The notes under the pieces are model-generated. The model saw nothing but the letters and a program-made list of their open reading frames with translations, made no database searches and was not told the origin of the DNA. Shown one piece after another: positions 52,788 through 62,726 of a DNA stretch of 64,000 bases. Position numbers and translations under genes: made by a program. The stretch spans positions 62,001-126,000 of the forward strand of contig JAEWGI010000080.1 in assembly GCA_023388355.1 (NCBI GenBank), in the 5' to 3' direction. Positions within the stretch are counted from its first letter, which is position 1. Each line of letters opens with the position of its first letter. Source of the stretch: Pseudomonadota bacterium (GTDB lineage Bacteria > Pseudomonadota > Gammaproteobacteria > Xanthomonadales > Xanthomonadaceae).

Positions 52788-55700
52788 TCAGGCCTGCCCG
52801 CCCACCGGCGCCGTCTCCGCCTCCAGTTGCTCGAGCTTCCTGGCCAGCGCCTCGGGCGAGCGCGTGAACGGCGCCAGCAGCGCGTAGAACGCCGGCACCA
52901 CGAACAGCGACAGCAGGGTGGCGAAGGCCACGCCGAAAATGATCACCACGCCGATCGTGGCGCGGCTGGCCGAGCCCGGCCCGCCGGCCACCACCAGCGG
53001 CACCGCGCCCATGATCGTCGCCGCCGATGTCATCAGGATCGGCCGCAGCCGCACCGCCGACGATTCGGCGATCGCCTCGCGCACGTCCATGCCCTGGTCG
53101 CGCAGCTGGTTGGCGAACTCGACGATCAGGATGCCGTTCTTCGCCGCCAGCCCCACCAGCATCACGATCCCGATCTGGCTGAACAGGTTCAGCGTGCCGC
53201 CGGTCACCCACAGCCCGATCATCGCGCCCAGCACCGCAAGCGGCACGGTGAGCATGATCACCAGCGGATGGATGAAGCTCTCGAACTGCGCCGCCAGCAC
53301 CAGGTACACGATCAGCAGCGCCATGGTGAAGGTCACCAGCACCGCGCCGCCGGCGCGCTGGTATTCGCGCGTCTCGCCCTTCCAGTCGATCTGCGCGTAC
53401 TCAGGCAGCTCCTCGTTCGCCGCCCCGAGGGTCCAGTCGATCGCCTCGCCCATGCTGTAGCCGGGCGCCAGGCCCGCGCTGATGGTGATCGAGCGCAGGC
53501 GGTTGAAGCGGTTGAAGCTGCCCGGCTCGGCGATCTCGGCCAGCGTGACCAGGTTCGACAGCGGAATCATGGTGCCGTCGCGGCCGCGCACGTAGGTGTC
53601 GGCCAGGTCGGTCGGCGTCATCCGGGTTTCGCGCCCGGCCTGCAGCATCACCTCGTACTCCTCGCCGTTCTCGACAAAGGTGGTGACCCTGCGCGAGCCC
53701 ATCATCGTTTCCAGCGTGCGTCCGATCTCGGTCACCGACACGCCAAGGTCGGCCGCGCGCGCGCGGTTGATCTCCACCCGCATCTGCGGCCGGGTTTCCT
53801 TGTAGTCCGAGTCCGGGTCCATGATCCCCGGGTTCTGCTCCATGCGCGCCAGCATGCGGTCGCGCCATTGCGCCAGCTCGGCGTAGTCCGGCCCGCCCAG
53901 CACCAGCTGGTAGCGCTGGCCGCGGCTGCCGACCAGGCCGCCGGGCACGCTGGCGCGCACCTGCACGCCCGGCAGTTCGGCGAACTGCGCGCGCAGGTCG
54001 GCCACCACCTGGTCGGTGGGCGTGGTGCGCGTGCTCCAGTCCTCGAGGAAAACGATGATCTGGCCGGTATGCATTTCCTCGCTGCCGCCCCAGCCGCGCG
54101 GCACCCGCGAATTGGCGCGCTGGACCGGTCCGCCGTCGCCCACCTGTTCGAGCACGATGCCCTCGACCTGCTGCATCCGGGTGACGGTGTAATCGAAGCC
54201 AGCGCCCTCCGGGCCGTCCATCATCAGGAAGAAGCGGCCGCGATCCTCGGCAGGCGCCAGCTCGCTGGGCACGCGCAGGAACAGCAGCACCGCCACCGTC
54301 GCGCAGCCGGCCATCACGGCCAGCACCAGCACCAGCAGGCGCGCCGAGGGCAGGTTCACCATCCGCCCGACGCGCCGCCCGTAGCCGGCACTGACCCGTC
54401 CCAGCTGCCGGTTCATCCACGCGTTGAAGCCGGTTTCCTTCACGTGCGGACGCAGCAGCTTCGAGCACATCATCGGCGTGAGCGTCAGCGCGATGAATGC
54501 CGACAGCGCCACCGCTGCGGCCAGCGCCACCGACAGTTCGCGGAACAGGCGTCCGGAGTTGCCCTCCATGAAGCCCACCGGCAGGAACACCGACACCAGC
54601 ACCGCGGTGGTGGCGATCACCGCGAACGCGACCTGCGCGGTGCCGCGCCGCGCCGCCACCAGCGGCGGTTCGCCCAGGTCGGTGCGGCGCTGCGCGTTCT
54701 CCAGCACGATGATCGCGTCGTCCACCACCAGGCCGATGCACAGCACCAGCGCCAGCAGGGTGAGCAGGTTGATCGAGAACCCGAACGCATACAGCGCGAT
54801 GAACGACGCGATCAGGCACACCGGCACCGTCACCGCCGGGATCAGCGCCGCGCGCAGGCTGCCCAGGAACAGCCAGATCACCAGGAACACCAGGCCCATG
54901 GCCTCGGCCAGGGTCCAGTACACGCGATTGATCGAGGCCTCGATGAAGGTGGTGCCGTCGTAGGCGACGAAGATGTCGGTCCCTTCCGGCAGGGTCTGCT
55001 GGATCACCTCCGCCTCCGCCCGCGCCGCGCGCGCCACGTCCAGCGCGTTCGCGGTCGAAGTTCGCACGATGCCCAGGCCAACGTTGGGCACGCCGTTGCT
55101 GCGCAGGTAGGCGCGCCGCTCCTCCGGCCCCAGCTCCACCTCGGCCACGTCGCCCAGGCGCACCACGTAGCCATCATCGCCCTTGCGCAGCGGGATCTGC
55201 GCGAACTGCTCCGGTTCGCGGTAGCCGCGCTCCACGCGCAGGGTGAAGTCGCGGTCTTCCGACTCGATCCGCCCGGCCGGCAGCTCCACGTTCTCGCTGC
55301 GCAGCGCGGCCTCGATGTCGGACGCGGTGATCCCGCGCGCCGCCATCGCGTTGCTGTCGAGCCAGATCCGCATCGCATAGCGCTGGCCACCGCCCAGCCG
55401 CACCCGGGCCACGCCATCGAGCGCCGACAGGCGGTCGACGATGTAGCGGTCGGCGTAGTCGGTCAGCTCCATCGTGTCCATCACGGTCGAGCGCATGTTC
55501 AGCCATACGATCACGTCGGCGTCGGCCTCGACCTTGGAGATCTCGGGCGGGTCGGTCTCGTCGGGCATGCGGTCCATCACCCGGCTGATGCGGTCGCGCA
55601 CGTCGTTGGCGGCGGCCTCGATGTCGCGGGTGAGATTGAACTCGATGGTCACGTCGGAACGGCCGTTGCGGCTCTGCGACTGGATGGTGTTGATGCCCTC

Positions 55701-55922
55701 GATGCCCGAGATGGAGTCCTCCAGGATCTGGGTGACCCGGGTTTCCACCACCGCCGCCGACGCGCCCGGGTAGGACACCTCGACCGAGACGATCGGCGGG
55801 TCGATATTGGGCAGCTCGCGCAGGGTCAGGCGCAGGAACGACATCAGCCCCAGCACCACCAGCAGCAGGCTCACGACGATCGCGAAGACCGGGCGCCTGA
55901 TCGAGAGGTCGGACAGCTTCAT
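52788..55922 (-). CDS. RND-family efflux pump, inner-membrane permease
   Basis: Proton-driven exporter of 1044 residues (hydrophobe/amphiphile efflux type). Starts MKLSDLSIRRPVFAIVVSLL. Twelve helices with two large periplasmic loops. The proton-relay Asp pair in TM4 is present (GLVVDDAIIVLENAQRR), as are GDVAEVELGPE, GVPNVGLGIVRTSTANAL and the terminal helix LLSLFVVPAFYALLAP. The adaptor gene precedes it by 6 bases, so they form one operon. No outer-membrane factor gene is adjacent; it probably uses a TolC-like channel encoded elsewhere. Substrates unknown. Confidence 0.95.
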   Translation of the reverse strand: MKLSDLSIRRPVFAIVVSLLLVVLGLMSFLRLTLRELPNIDPPIVSVEVSYPGASAAVVETRVTQILEDSISGIEGINTIQSQSRNGRSDVTIEFNLTRDIEAAANDVRDRISRVMDRMPDETDPPEISKVEADADVIVWLNMRSTVMDTMELTDYADRYIVDRLSALDGVARVRLGGGQRYAMRIWLDSNAMAARGITASDIEAALRSENVELPAGRIESEDRDFTLRVERGYREPEQFAQIPLRKGDDGYVVRLGDVAEVELGPEERRAYLRSNGVPNVGLGIVRTSTANALDVARAARAEAEVIQQTLPEGTDIFVAYDGTTFIEASINRVYWTLAEAMGLVFLVIWLFLGSLRAALIPAVTVPVCLIASFIALYAFGFSINLLTLLALVLCIGLVVDDAIIVLENAQRRTDLGEPPLVAARRGTAQVAFAVIATTAVLVSVFLPVGFMEGNSGRLFRELSVALAAAVALSAFIALTLTPMMCSKLLRPHVKETGFNAWMNRQLGRVSAGYGRRVGRMVNLPSARLLVLVLAVMAGCATVAVLLFLRVPSELAPAEDRGRFFLMMDGPEGAGFDYTVTRMQQVEGIVLEQVGDGGPVQRANSRVPRGWGGSEEMHTGQIIVFLEDWSTRTTPTDQVVADLRAQFAELPGVQVRASVPGGLVGSRGQRYQLVLGGPDYAELAQWRDRMLARMEQNPGIMDPDSDYKETRPQMRVEINRARAADLGVSVTEIGRTLETMMGSRRVTTFVENGEEYEVMLQAGRETRMTPTDLADTYVRGRDGTMIPLSNLVTLAEIAEPGSFNRFNRLRSITISAGLAPGYSMGEAIDWTLGAANEELPEYAQIDWKGETREYQRAGGAVLVTFTMALLIVYLVLAAQFESFIHPLVIMLTVPLAVLGAMIGLWVTGGTLNLFSQIGIVMLVGLAAKNGILIVEFANQLRDQGMDVREAIAESSAVRLRPILMTSAATIMGAVPLVVAGGPGSASRATIGVVIIFGVAFATLLSLFVVPAFYALLAPFTRSPEALARKLEQLEAETAPVGGQA

Positions 55923-55928
55923 CGGCGG

Positions 55929-57038
55929 TCAGCTCCCGTCCCGGGGTCCGCCTGCGGCCGCCGGTTCGCCGGCTGCTTCCGCGCCGACATCGCGTATCGC
56001 CATGCCCGGGCGCAGCTTGCCGGTTCCCTCGATCACGATCCGGTCGCCCGCGGCCACGCCGTCGAGGATCTCCACGCTGCCCGCTCGCCGCTCGCCGACC
56101 GCCACCGTGGCGGATTCCACCGTGTCCGCGCCGGTCACCCGCCATACGAAGGTCTCGCTCCCCACCTGCACCACCGCGATCTCCGGCACCACCAGCGCCT
56201 CGCGCGTGGCCTGGCCCAGCCGGACCTGGAGCAGCATGCCGGGTCGCAGCCGGCGGTCGGGATTGGGGAAATCGCCGCGCACGGTGATCGCGCGCGTGGC
56301 CGGATCGACCCGCGTATCGATGGTCGACACCTCGCCCGCGAACTCCGCTCCCGGCCAGGCCACGCTGGTGCCGACCAGCGGCTGCCCCTGCGCCAGGCGC
56401 GACAGGTTCACCTCCGGCACGGGGAAGTCCACGTGCACGCGCGACAGGTCGTCGAGCGTGGCCACCACCGTGCCCGGCGTGACCAGCGCTCCCGGGCTGA
56501 CCTGGCGGATCCCGAGCACGCCGGCGAACGGCGCGCGGATGCGGCGGTCGCCGATGTCCGCGCGCATCTGCGCCACCCGCGCCAGCGCCGCATCACGCGT
56601 GGCGCGCTGGCTGTCAAGCTGCGAGCGTGCGATCAGCTGCTGTTGCACCAGCTCGCTGCCGCGCCGGTACTGCTGTTCGGCCTCCCGGGCCGCGGCCTCG
56701 GCCGCCTGCAGCGCCGCCTGTTGCTGCTTGCCCGACAGCGTGACCAGCGTGGCCCCCTCCTCCACCGCGTCGCCGCTGTCGAAATGCACCTGCTCCACGG
56801 TTTCGCTGACCTTGGCCGTGACCGTCACCGACTCGCGCGCCTTCACCGTGCCCAGAGCCGAAATCGTGTCGCGCCAGGGCGCAAGCGCCACTTCGGCGGT
56901 CGTCACCACCGCGGCCGGCGCCTGGCCATCGGACCCGGCGGACGACGCACCGCCACCGCAGGCGGCGAGCACCACGGCTGCGAAGGCGGAGACGGCCAGG
57001 GCACGAAACGCGGGGGTGCGGAAATCTGGGGACATCAT
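55929..57038 (-). CDS. RND efflux pump, periplasmic adaptor (membrane fusion protein)
   Basis: 369 residues. Lipoprotein signal (AVSAFAAVVLAACGGG, lipid-anchored Cys), then biotinyl-lipoyl-like halves (GTVKARESVTVTAKVSETVEQ and IRAPFAGVLGIRQVSPGALV) flanking a coiled-coil hairpin (LQAAEAAAREAEQQYRRGSE ...), and a beta-barrel (GEVSTIDTRVDPATRAITVR). Complete MexA/AcrA architecture. Two adjacent ATGs (57038 and 57035) are possible starts. First gene of the adaptor-permease operon. No regulator adjoins it. Confidence 0.93.
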   Translation of the reverse strand: MMSPDFRTPAFRALAVSAFAAVVLAACGGGASSAGSDGQAPAAVVTTAEVALAPWRDTISALGTVKARESVTVTAKVSETVEQVHFDSGDAVEEGATLVTLSGKQQQAALQAAEAAAREAEQQYRRGSELVQQQLIARSQLDSQRATRDAALARVAQMRADIGDRRIRAPFAGVLGIRQVSPGALVTPGTVVATLDDLSRVHVDFPVPEVNLSRLAQGQPLVGTSVAWPGAEFAGEVSTIDTRVDPATRAITVRGDFPNPDRRLRPGMLLQVRLGQATREALVVPEIAVVQVGSETFVWRVTGADTVESATVAVGERRAGSVEILDGVAAGDRIVIEGTGKLRPGMAIRDVGAEAAGEPAAAGGPRDGS

Positions 57039-57354
57039 CGACCGGGATGGCGGGAACCGGTCGATTCTAGCGATCCGGGATGAGGACGACGCATGCCATA
57101 AGATCGGTGGCCGGCTGCGGATCGATGTCAACCCGGCCGCCGTCCGTGCGTTACGCCTGCGCTCCCCTCTGCCGGCGACGGCAGGCAGCCGTCCGGTCGA
57201 GCTCGCGACAGGGAAAGGCGAGGTGGCCGATTCCTTCCATCGATACCGACACCCGGGGCCCGACGTACCGCGAAGTGGCGCCGGCTTGAATGGATGCCCG
57301 GGCGGCCCTTGCGCGTTGCCGGTGCAGCTCCGCGGGCCCGGGCCGGCCCTGCCG
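57039..57354. other. 316-base gap between aldolase and RND adaptor genes
   Basis: No gene, RNA or repeat family is supported. Small GC hairpins occur (CTGCCGGCGACGGCAG at about 57169, GGGCCCGGGCCGGCCC at about 57335). The side next to 57038 must hold the promoter of the RND operon, but no clear sigma70 boxes were found. Confidence 0.5.
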
Positions 57355-58368
57355 TCAACCCTGGGCGGCGTCCCACGTGCCCAGCGTGGCCCTGGCGTTG
57401 GCGCGGGCGCGGGCGATGACGGTGTCTTGGGCCTTGCCGACGTTGGCGGCCAGGTCGCGGGACCAGATCTTCATCGCAGCCGACTGCATGGCGCGGCCGT
57501 AGGAGAACGACAGGGTCCAGGGATGCGGGCCCATGCGGTTCATCGCGTCCAGGTGCGCGGTGGCGCGTTCGTCGTCCTGGCCGCCGGAGAGGAACACGAT
57601 GCCGGGCAGGATCGCGGGCACCGTCGACTTCATGCACATCAGGGTGGCCTCGGCCACTTCCTCGACGCTCGCGGTTTCGCCGCTGCCGGTGCCGGGCAGC
57701 ACCATCGAGGGCTTGAGGATGGTGCCTTCCAGCATCACGTTGTGCTGGTACAGGGCGTCGAACAGCGAGCGCAGCACCACCTCGTGCACGTCATGGCTGG
57801 TGTCGATGTCATGGTCGCCGTCCATCAGCACTTCCGGCTCCACCATCGGCACCAGGCCCTGCTCCTGGCACAACGCGGCATAGCGCGCCAGCGCGTGGCT
57901 GTTGGATTCGATGCAGGTGCCGGTGGGGATGTCGTCGCCGATGTGGATCACCGCGCGCCACTTGGCGAAGCGCGCGCCGAGCTTGTAGTACTCCTCCAGG
58001 CGCGCGCGCAGGCCGTCCAGGCCCTCGGTGACCACCTCGCCCGGGCAGCCGGCCAGCGGCTGGGTGCCCTTGTCGACCTTGATCCCCGGCAGGATGCCCT
58101 GCCCGGCCAGGTACTGCGCGAACGGCACGCCGTCGCGGGTCGACTGGCGGATGGTCTCGTCGTAGAGGATCGCGCCGCTGATGGAGTCGGAAAGCCCCGG
58201 CGCGGTCAGCAGCAGCTCGCGATAGGCGCGGCGGTTGGCTTCGCTGTTGTGGATGCCCACCTCGGCGAAACGCCGCGCGATGGTGGCGCTGGATTCGTCG
58301 ATGGCGAGGATGCCCTTGCCCGCGGCCACCATCGCCCGAGCGGTTTCGGCGAGCGTTTCGATGCTCAT
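57355..58368 (-). CDS. fba: Fructose-bisphosphate aldolase, class I
   Basis: Schiff-base (metal-independent) aldolase cleaving fructose 1,6-bisphosphate to triose phosphates. 337 residues. N-terminal signature TLAETARAMVAAGKGILAID and the Schiff-base lysine in MLEGTILKPSMVLPG. Phosphate-binding region FLSGGQDDERATAHL and NPWTLSFSYGRA-like HPWTLSFSYGRAMQ are present. The eukaryotic-type class I enzyme is usual in xanthomonads. ATG at 58368 with a short leader: a perfect minus-strand TATAAT lies 33 bases upstream. Downstream of pyk and pgk in the same direction, probably as its own transcript. Confidence 0.96.
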   Translation of the reverse strand: MSIETLAETARAMVAAGKGILAIDESSATIARRFAEVGIHNSEANRRAYRELLLTAPGLSDSISGAILYDETIRQSTRDGVPFAQYLAGQGILPGIKVDKGTQPLAGCPGEVVTEGLDGLRARLEEYYKLGARFAKWRAVIHIGDDIPTGTCIESNSHALARYAALCQEQGLVPMVEPEVLMDGDHDIDTSHDVHEVVLRSLFDALYQHNVMLEGTILKPSMVLPGTGSGETASVEEVAEATLMCMKSTVPAILPGIVFLSGGQDDERATAHLDAMNRMGPHPWTLSFSYGRAMQSAAMKIWSRDLAANVGKAQDTVIARARANARATLGTWDAAQG

Positions 58369-58400
58369 GTCGGTGTGTTGGCCAATGCGGACTGGGGCGG

Positions 58401-58406
58401 ATTATA
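58401..58406 (-). promoter_or_regulatory. -10 box of the fba promoter
   Basis: TATAAT on the minus strand, 33 bases from the fba ATG, in an otherwise GC-rich gap of 112 bases after pyk. The -35 position is weak. Implies a leader of about 25 bases with no obvious ribosome site. Confidence 0.55.
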
Positions 58407-58456
58407 TCTTCCGGAGCGCGGCGGCCGGACTGGCCGGCGGCGCGCGCCCGGAGGCG

Positions 58457-58486
58457 GCGTGGTCGCGGCTGGGGCCGCCCCTACAG
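58457..58486. repeat. Short palindromic repeat overlapping the pyk stop
   Basis: GCGTGGTCGCGGCTGGGGCC and the following ten bases are an inverted near-copy of the repeat at 22955-22985 (shared core GGTCGCGGCT). The pyk stop codon (58481-58483) lies inside it. Confidence 0.5.
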
Positions 58487-59947
58487 TTCGCCCAGACCTT
58501 CGGCGCGGCCGTCCTTGCCGACCTGCAGCAGACGCATGGTGTTGGTCGCGCCGTGGGTCTCCATGTGCTCGCCGCTGGTGAACACCACGCGGTCGCCCGG
58601 ATCCAGCACCCCGGCCTCCACCAGCAGGCGGATGCTGCCGCGGGCGGCTTCGCGCGGGGTCTGGCCGCGGCTGTCGTAGTCGGTGGGGTAGACGTCGCGC
58701 ATCAGCGCCATGCGCCTTCTCGCGCCGGCGTGGCGCGAGAAGGCGTAGATCGGCGGCCCGGCACGGAAGCGCGACAGGTGGCGCGCGGTGCCGCCCGATT
58801 CGGTCATGGCCACGATCGCGGCCACGCCGATGTGCTCGCTCACGAACATCGCCGCCATCGCGATCGCCTGGTCGGCGTGCTCGAGCCCGCGCTGGGCCTG
58901 CTCGAAGTTGGTGTCGTGCGCGAACTGGCGCTCGGCGCCCATGCAGATGCGCGCCATCGCCTCGACCGCGCGCACCGGGAAGTTGCCGGCAGCGGTTTCG
59001 GCCGAGAGCATCACCGCATCGGTGCCGTCGATGACCGCATTGGCCACGTCCAGCACCTCGGCGCGGGTGGGAATCGGCGAATCCACCATCGACTGCAGCA
59101 TCTGGGTGGCGGTGATCACCACCTTGTTGCGCGCCAGCGACTCGCGGATGATCTTCTTCTGCAGGCCGGGCAGCTCGGCATCGCCGATCTCCACGCCCAG
59201 GTCGCCACGCGCCACCATCACCACGTCGCTGGCGTCGATCACTTCGGCCAGGTTCTCGATCGCCTCGGCGCGTTCGACCTTCGATACCAGCGCCGCGTCG
59301 CAGCCATGCGAGCGGGCGATCGAACGCGCTTCCTCCATGTCGGCGCCGTTGCGGCAGAACGACACGGCGATGAAGTCCACGCCGATCTGCGCGGCGACGC
59401 CGATCAGCTCGCGGTCGCGCTCGGTCAGGGCGCCCAGCGACAGCCCGCCGCCGAGCTTGTTCAGGCCCTTGCGGTCGGACAGCACGCTGTCGTTGAGCAC
59501 CGTGTTGACGATGCGCTCGCCTTCGATGCGCTCGACCTTGAGCTGCACCATGCCGTCGTCGAGCATCAGCACGTCGCCCGGCGTCAGGTCGCCCGGCAGG
59601 CCGAGGTAGCTCACGCCCACTTCGTGCTGCGTGCCCGGGGGCGCGTCCCCGCTTGCCACCAGGTCGAAGCGGTCGCCGGTCTTCAGCGCCACCTTGCCCT
59701 CGACGAAGCGCTCGACCCGGATCTTCGGGCCCGGAAGGTCGGCCAGGATGCCCACTTCCACGCCCACCCGCGCCGCCGCCTCGCGAACCGCCTGCGCGCG
59801 CGCGACCTGTCCGGCCGGGTCGCCGTGCGAGAAGTTCAGCCGCACCACGTTCACGCCGGCGCGCAGGATCGCATCGAGCACTCCCGGCGGATCGGTGGCC
59901 GGGCCAAGGGTGGCGAGGATGCGGGTACGGCGGCGGTGTTCGGACAT
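58481..59947 (-). CDS. pyk: Pyruvate kinase
   Basis: Final ATP-yielding step of glycolysis, phosphoenolpyruvate to pyruvate. 488 residues. N-terminal RILATLGPATDPPG, RLNFSHGDPAGQ, the Mg/PEP site SYLGLPGDLTPGD .. DFIAVSFCRNGADM, DLGVEIGDAELPGLQ and the catalytic stretch NKVVITATQMLQSM / VANAVIDGTDAVMLSAETAAGNFP are intact. No extra C-terminal domain. ATG at 59947 (MSEHRRRTRILATLGPA). Lies between pgk and fba in a minus-strand glycolytic block, 183 bases after the pgk stop. Confidence 0.97.
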   Translation of the reverse strand: MSEHRRRTRILATLGPATDPPGVLDAILRAGVNVVRLNFSHGDPAGQVARAQAVREAAARVGVEVGILADLPGPKIRVERFVEGKVALKTGDRFDLVASGDAPPGTQHEVGVSYLGLPGDLTPGDVLMLDDGMVQLKVERIEGERIVNTVLNDSVLSDRKGLNKLGGGLSLGALTERDRELIGVAAQIGVDFIAVSFCRNGADMEEARSIARSHGCDAALVSKVERAEAIENLAEVIDASDVVMVARGDLGVEIGDAELPGLQKKIIRESLARNKVVITATQMLQSMVDSPIPTRAEVLDVANAVIDGTDAVMLSAETAAGNFPVRAVEAMARICMGAERQFAHDTNFEQAQRGLEHADQAIAMAAMFVSEHIGVAAIVAMTESGGTARHLSRFRAGPPIYAFSRHAGARRRMALMRDVYPTDYDSRGQTPREAARGSIRLLVEAGVLDPGDRVVFTSGEHMETHGATNTMRLLQVGKDGRAEGLGEL

Positions 59948-60130
59948 TGGGTGGGGGACCGTTGCAGACGTGAGTAATCGGGCGGGATGCCCGCATGAGC
60001 CCGCTATCCTAGCCCAGCCGCTTGACGATATCGCGCATGTGCGGCGACATCGACGCGCGATCGCCCTGCCCCTGGCATCCGCGGCCGCCGGAGACGGCGG
60101 CCGCTGCCATGCGCAAACCGGGAAGGATGC

Positions 60131-61309
60131 TCAGCCGCGCGCCTGGAGCGCCGCGACCGCAGGCAGGGTCTTGCCTTCGAGGAATTCGAGGAAGGCGCCG
60201 CCGCCGGTGGAGATGTAGGACACGTCGCCGGCGATGTCGTACTTGTCCACCGCCGCCAGGGTGTCGCCGCCACCGGCGATGGAGAACGCGGCCGAATCGG
60301 CGATCGCGCGCGCCAGGGTGCGGGTGCCGTTGCCGAAGGCGTCGAATTCGAACACGCCCACCGGGCCGTTCCAGACCACGGTGCCGGCGCTGGCGATCAT
60401 GCCCGCATAGCGCGCGGCGGTGTCCGGGCCGATGTCGAGGATCAGGTCGTCCTCGGCCACGTCGGCCACCTGCTTGACGGTGGCTTCGGCGTCGGGGTGG
60501 AACTGGCGGGCGACGACCACGTCGGTGGGCACCGGGATGTCGGCGCCGCGCGCCTTGGCGTCGGCCATGATGGCGCGGGCGGTGTCGAGCAGGTCGGGCT
60601 CGTGCAGCGACTTGCCCACCGCCAGCCCCTGCGCGGCGATGAAGGTGTTGGCGATGCCGCCGCCGACGATCAGCTGGTCGACCTTGCCCACCAGGTTCGA
60701 GAGCAGCTCGAGCTTGGTCGACACCTTGCTGCCGGCCACGATCGCCAGCAGCGGGCGCGCGGGATTGTCGAGCGCGCGCGCCAGGGCGTCGAGTTCGGCC
60801 ATCAGCAGCGGGCCACCCGCTGCCTGCGCGGCGAAGCGGATCACGCCATGGGTGGAGGCCTGGGCGCGGTGCGCGGTGCCGAAGGCGTCCATCACGAACA
60901 CGTCGCACAGCGCGGCGTACTTCCTGGCCAGCGCCTCGTCGTCCTTGCCTTCGCCCACGTTCATGCGGCAGTTCTCGAGCAGCACGATGCCGCCCGGCTC
61001 CACCTCCACGCCGTCCACCCAGTCGCGCACCAGCGGCACCGGCCGGCCCAGCAGCTCGCCCAGGCGGCGCGCGACCGGCGCCAGCGAGTTCTCCTCGCTC
61101 CACTCGCCTTCCTTCGGCCGCCCCAGGTGCGAGGTCACCAGCACCGTCGCGCCGGCGTCCAGCGCGGCGCGCAGGGTCGGGATCGAGGCGGTGATGCGCT
61201 GTTCGGAGGTGATCCGGCCGCTGTCGATCGGGACGTTGAGGTCCTGCCGGATCAGCACGCGCTTGCCGGCAAGGTCGAGGTCGGTCATGCGGAGGATGGT
61301 CATGGGCAT
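60131..61309 (-). CDS. pgk: Phosphoglycerate kinase
   Basis: Reversible ATP-forming step from 1,3-bisphosphoglycerate. 392 residues. Typical blocks: [80 protein letters not shown], and the nucleotide loop [14 protein letters not shown] followed by [13 protein letters not shown] and [17 protein letters not shown] at 61309 or 61303 ([10 protein letters not shown]); neither has a strong ribosome site. First of the pgk-pyk-fba series in this window. Confidence 0.97.
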   Translation of the reverse strand: MPMTILRMTDLDLAGKRVLIRQDLNVPIDSGRITSEQRITASIPTLRAALDAGATVLVTSHLGRPKEGEWSEENSLAPVARRLGELLGRPVPLVRDWVDGVEVEPGGIVLLENCRMNVGEGKDDEALARKYAALCDVFVMDAFGTAHRAQASTHGVIRFAAQAAGGPLLMAELDALARALDNPARPLLAIVAGSKVSTKLELLSNLVGKVDQLIVGGGIANTFIAAQGLAVGKSLHEPDLLDTARAIMADAKARGADIPVPTDVVVARQFHPDAEATVKQVADVAEDDLILDIGPDTAARYAGMIASAGTVVWNGPVGVFEFDAFGNGTRTLARAIADSAAFSIAGGGDTLAAVDKYDIAGDVSYISTGGGAFLEFLEGKTLPAVAALQARG

Positions 61310-61388
61310 CGGTCGTTCGCTTGGCGTTGGCGTCCATTGTCGGCGCGCCGCTCCACGCAGGCAAACGTTGCGCCTGCCACCATTGGCC

Positions 61389-62726
61389 TCATTGCCGCGG
61401 CTTGCGCAGCAGGTTGAGCGCGAATCCGGTCACCAGCAGCGCACCCGCGACCAGCATCGCCCACAGCAGCCACGACCGCCAGTCGCGCACGGGCCGCAGC
61501 GCGGCATCGCCCGACAGCGCGCTCGCCTCGCCCAGGGTGGCGATCGGCGGCTGCCAGTGCTGTCCGCGCGCGGTCCGGATGGCCTGCAGCGACTGCGCCA
61601 CCGGCGCCGCGGCGCGCGTGGCGCGGGTACTGCCGGCCACCAGCCGGTAGGACGGCGCGTCGCCGGCGACGAACACCAGCGACTCCGGGCGCCACCCCAG
61701 CAGCAGCACGGGCGGCCGCGCCGGCGCGGGCCTGCCCTCCAGCTTCCAGTAGCGGTCGCGCACGGTACCCGCGAGCGGCTGCGGCGGCGAGCGCTGGTCG
61801 GGGCCGATGCGGTAGCCCAGCCAGGGCCCGGCGCGATGCACCCACGGCGCATCGGTGCGATCGCGGCTGTACAGGCGCCACTCGCCGGTCCCGTTGCCCG
61901 CCAGCGCCAGGTCGACGCTCTCCACCGGGAAGCGGCCGTCGAGTTCGTACACGGATGCGGACGCGTCCGCGCCGGTGGCAGCCCGGGGCGACAGTTCGCG
62001 CCACTGCGTCGGCAGCGGTCGCGCCGATCCCGCGACGCGCTCGGCTTCCACGCGGGTCAACTCCAGCCCGGCGGCACCGGACAGCGGCACCAGGCGCAGG
62101 TAGCGCGCAGCCGCATCCACCGGCAGCCGATGCTGGCGCAGGCGCTGGCCGTCGCCGGCCAGGTCCAGCAGGGTCGCGCGCGGCTGCAGCACGCGCCACT
62201 GGCGCAGGTCGTCGCTGCCTTCGATGCGATAGGCCGCCTCGAGCGGGTCGGGCGCGCCGCGCCAGTCGAGCAGCAGCGCGACGATGTCGCCCTCGATCCT
62301 GCTCGCATCCACCAGCCAGGCGGTAGGCGATGGCGCCTGCACGCTGCGCGCGGCCAGCCGCGTTTCCACCCGGCGCACGCTGCCGTCGGCGTCGCGCTCC
62401 ACCGCCAGCGCGATGTCGTCCGCCTGCGCACCCTGCGCCTGCGGCAGCGCGAACCACGGCAGCGGCGTGCGCATGACCGCCGCGGCTGACGGTCCTTCGG
62501 GCGCGAACAGCTGCGCGGACACCGGCTGGCCGTCGGCATCCACCAGGTCCACGTCGTCCAGGCGCGGCGACTGCGCCGCCGAATACACCTCCGTCGCAAG
62601 CACCACCCGGTACAGCCCCGCATCGGCGGCGGGCAGCGTCACCGGCCACTGGCTGGCGTAGTCGGCGCCTGACGCGGCGGCCGCGCCGGCGAGCAGCGCC
62701 AGGCACAGCAGCGTCCGCGCGCGCAT
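61389..62726 (-). CDS. DUF3999 family protein, exported and membrane-anchored
   Basis: 445 residues. Signal peptide ([17 protein letters not shown]), then a long beta-rich periplasmic region ([73 protein letters not shown]) and a C-terminal membrane helix ([20 protein letters not shown]) with a short basic tail. This layout is that of DUF3999 proteins, which normally follow a DUF2339 membrane protein, as here: the ATG at 62726 overlaps the preceding stop (ATGA). Function unknown. The open frame upstream of 62726 belongs to another frame of the neighbour and is not real. Confidence 0.88.
   Translation of the reverse strand: MRARTLLCLALLAGAAAASGADYASQWPVTLPAADAGLYRVVLATEVYSAAQSPRLDDVDLVDADGQPVSAQLFAPEGPSAAAVMRTPLPWFALPQAQGAQADDIALAVERDADGSVRRVETRLAARSVQAPSPTAWLVDASRIEGDIVALLLDWRGAPDPLEAAYRIEGSDDLRQWRVLQPRATLLDLAGDGQRLRQHRLPVDAAARYLRLVPLSGAAGLELTRVEAERVAGSARPLPTQWRELSPRAATGADASASVYELDGRFPVESVDLALAGNGTGEWRLYSRDRTDAPWVHRAGPWLGYRIGPDQRSPPQPLAGTVRDRYWKLEGRPAPARPPVLLLGWRPESLVFVAGDAPSYRLVAGSTRATRAAAPVAQSLQAIRTARGQHWQPPIATLGEASALSGDAALRPVRDWRSWLLWAMLVAGALLVTGFALNLLRKPRQ

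Noticed and set aside
52701..57083. Very long plus-strand open frame opposite the RND permease and adaptor genes
   Set aside because: Its translation is His/Arg/Gln-rich without domains, as expected opposite GC-rich genes with strong third-position bias. The minus-strand frames give complete known families.
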